NCBI GenBank assembly: GCA_934561485.1
Contig: CAKTGS010000003.1
Location: forward strand, 1-54,371
Reading direction: 5' to 3'
From: an uncultured Faecalibacterium sp.
GTDB lineage: Bacteria > Bacillota > Clostridia > Oscillospirales > Ruminococcaceae
DNA: 54,371 nucleotides
In this document: positions 53,226 to 54,371 of the stretch, piece by piece
Numbering within the stretch: position 1 is the first letter of the stretch
How the letters are laid out: each line of letters starts with the position of its first letter
The notes under the pieces: generated by a model
Told to the model about the DNA's origin: nothing
What the model saw: the letters and a program-made list of their open reading frames with translations, nothing else
Database searches by the model: none
Position numbers and translations under genes: made by a program

Positions 53226-54371
53226 TTACGGGCAGGGGTGGACAAGCGGCTCGATGCCTACAAAACCCCGCACCCTGCGGCCACCGGGCAGGTAGATGTT
53301 GTTGGTGGCTTCAAGGTTATAGCGGCGGTCGTTCTGTCGCAGTTCTGCGCTGAAACGGATGGCAGATACGCTGTGACAGGCGTTGTCCTCACACCACAGT
53401 TTGTAGATCTCGTAGAAATCCTTGGAACTGATGGAGTAGTCCGCCTTGAAGCGGAAATAGCCCTCGGATTCCATAAAGTCGATGACATTGTTGCTGCTGC
53501 GCTTGATGGTGTCCACGTTGGCGGCGGCTCGTTCGCTGACCGTGAAACGGAAGTCATTCCGTACCAGCCGATGAAGCCCTTCCAGACACCACAGCAGGAT
53601 GCCCTCCAATTCGGCGCACATCTTCTCCACAAGGAAAGGGTCATCCGTGCGGTCGGCAGGCTTGTCCTTGGTGGTCAGGATAAGCTGGCGGCGAAAGAAA
53701 CCGTCCGAATGGTCATACAGAGAGGTCAGCGCACCGTTGCCGAAGCAGAGGAACCGGGCGTAAATGTCCCGCTGGTAGCTCTGGACACCTTTGCGCTCCA
53801 AGTCCAGCTTGGCTTCAGCGGTCACGATGGTCTTGATATAGTTGGTCTTGGGCAGGGCGTTCATGTCCATGTCATCATCGATCATCAGCAGGCGGCGTTC
53901 CAGATCGGCGCGGGCAAAGCGGTTGTTCTCCACTTTCTGGACGCTGCCGTTGCTGGCGGCATCTCCCATGAGCCGCTTGAGTACCAGCCCGATGCGGGAC
54001 TTGCCTTCGCCGCCCTTGCCGACAATGAACATCATCTTCTGCCCCTTGGTGCTGGGGATCAGGCAGTAGCCCAGATACTCCTGCAAGGTGGGGATGTCGG
54101 CATCGTCCAGTAGCTCGTGCAGGAAGGTCAGCCAGCGGTCAGGGCTGGCGGCTTTCGGGTCATATCTCACAGGTAAGCGGTTCTGGCAGAACAGGCGGCT
54201 CTCCTGAAAAGAGCCGTCCGGCAGATGATACACGCCGTTCTGGAGATGGATGCAGTCCTGCTCGATGGGAAACGGGTCGGAAAAAGCCAGCAGTTTGATG
54301 GTCTCCAGAATGTTGGTGACCTTTTTGGACAGGCCGGAGGTGACATATTCCTCGATGTTCTCCAAGATGCG
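53226..54371 (-). CDS. P4-type primase/helicase, C-terminal part (cut by window edge)
   Basis: The visible 381 codons are the C-terminal helicase region of a phage/plasmid P4-family primase: D5-N-like DRWLTFLHELLDDADIPTLQ, then Walker A IVGKGGEGKSRIG, Walker B LLMIDDDMDM, the KTIVTAEAKLDLERKG sensor segment and FGNGALTSLYDHSDGFFRR. It would initiate replication of the mobile element. The frame is open to the window edge, so the start lies outside; a TTG at 54365 is not the true start. Confidence 0.88.
   Translation of the reverse strand, partial: RILENIEEYVTSGLSKKVTNILETIKLLAFSDPFPIEQDCIHLQNGVYHLPDGSFQESRLFCQNRLPVRYDPKAASPDRWLTFLHELLDDADIPTLQEYLGYCLIPSTKGQKMMFIVGKGGEGKSRIGLVLKRLMGDAASNGSVQKVENNRFARADLERRLLMIDDDMDMNALPKTNYIKTIVTAEAKLDLERKGVQSYQRDIYARFLCFGNGALTSLYDHSDGFFRRQLILTTKDKPADRTDDPFLVEKMCAELEGILLWCLEGLHRLVRNDFRFTVSERAAANVDTIKRSSNNVIDFMESEGYFRFKADYSISSKDFYEIYKLWCEDNACHSVSAIRFSAELRQNDRRYNLEATNNIYLPGGRRVRGFVGIEPLVHPCP

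Larger units (their letters stand above)
51401..54371. mobile_element. Part of a mobilizable element (right end outside window)
   Basis: A MobV relaxase, a small downstream gene, a GTAC-rich intergenic region and a P4-type primase/helicase on one strand fit an integrative mobilizable element or integrated plasmid. No integrase or end sequence is seen here, so its borders, and whether the ATPase-PIN unit belongs to it, are undecided. Confidence 0.7.

Overview
The window looks like a chromosomal segment of a GC-rich Gram-positive gut anaerobe of the class Clostridia. The gene content (T-box-controlled ilvBNC, thiW-thiM-thiE under a TPP riboswitch, a clostridial-type heavy-metal permease), the strong AGGAGG ribosome binding sites and the dispersed CTTCCCCC-type palindromes fit Oscillospiraceae, most likely Faecalibacterium. 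That assignment is inferred from gene style and not from a search.

Region 1 (1-21071) is host core DNA. Leftward genes for branched-chain amino acid synthesis (ilvB, ilvN, ilvC behind a T-box leader) are followed by a DUF815 ATPase and then ridA and ilvA, which work together because RidA clears the reactive enamine released by IlvA. A leftward cluster of TPM-domain, LemA, TelA-like and XpaC-like genes suggests an envelope or stress module. Then come a deoxyinosine glycosylase, a HAD phosphatase, a metal permease with paired Fur-family-like operators, a Bax-inhibitor protein, hemW, an ABC transporter pair, a deformylase-like protein, the thiamine salvage operon and a sodium:amino acid symporter.

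Region 2 (21133-49241) is a complete-looking siphovirus prophage of about 28.1 kb integrated in the 3' end of tRNA-Tyr(GTA). A 25-bp direct repeat of the tRNA end marks attL and attR, and a shared 21-bp element inside each end looks like integrase arm sites. From right to left it holds the rightward integrase, a secreted protein and a LexA-like repressor; then a leftward early region (Cro-like regulator, small genes, an SPFH protein, Rad52-like and NinB-like recombination genes, SSB, an initiator carrying an internal iteron array, DnaB helicase); a DUF1492 regulator followed by a strikingly periodic repeat array; and then HNH, terminases, portal, protease, capsid, head-tail genes, tail genes with a -1 frameshift site, tape measure, Dit, hub, fibre, lysozyme and two holins. 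A short rightward islet (36787-37418) encodes a 40-residue membrane peptide behind a near-perfect promoter with an 18-bp palindrome, plus a small membrane protein and a ribbon-helix-helix protein.

Region 3 (49242-54371) is AT-rich accessory DNA outside attR. A promoter drives an ABC-type AAA ATPase and a PIN-domain nuclease, a compact two-gene unit that resembles anti-phage or toxin-like effector systems but that I cannot match to a named one. Beyond a terminator lies part of a mobilizable element: a small gene, a MobV/Pre relaxase, a cluster of ten GTAC palindromes and a P4-type primase/helicase cut by the window edge.
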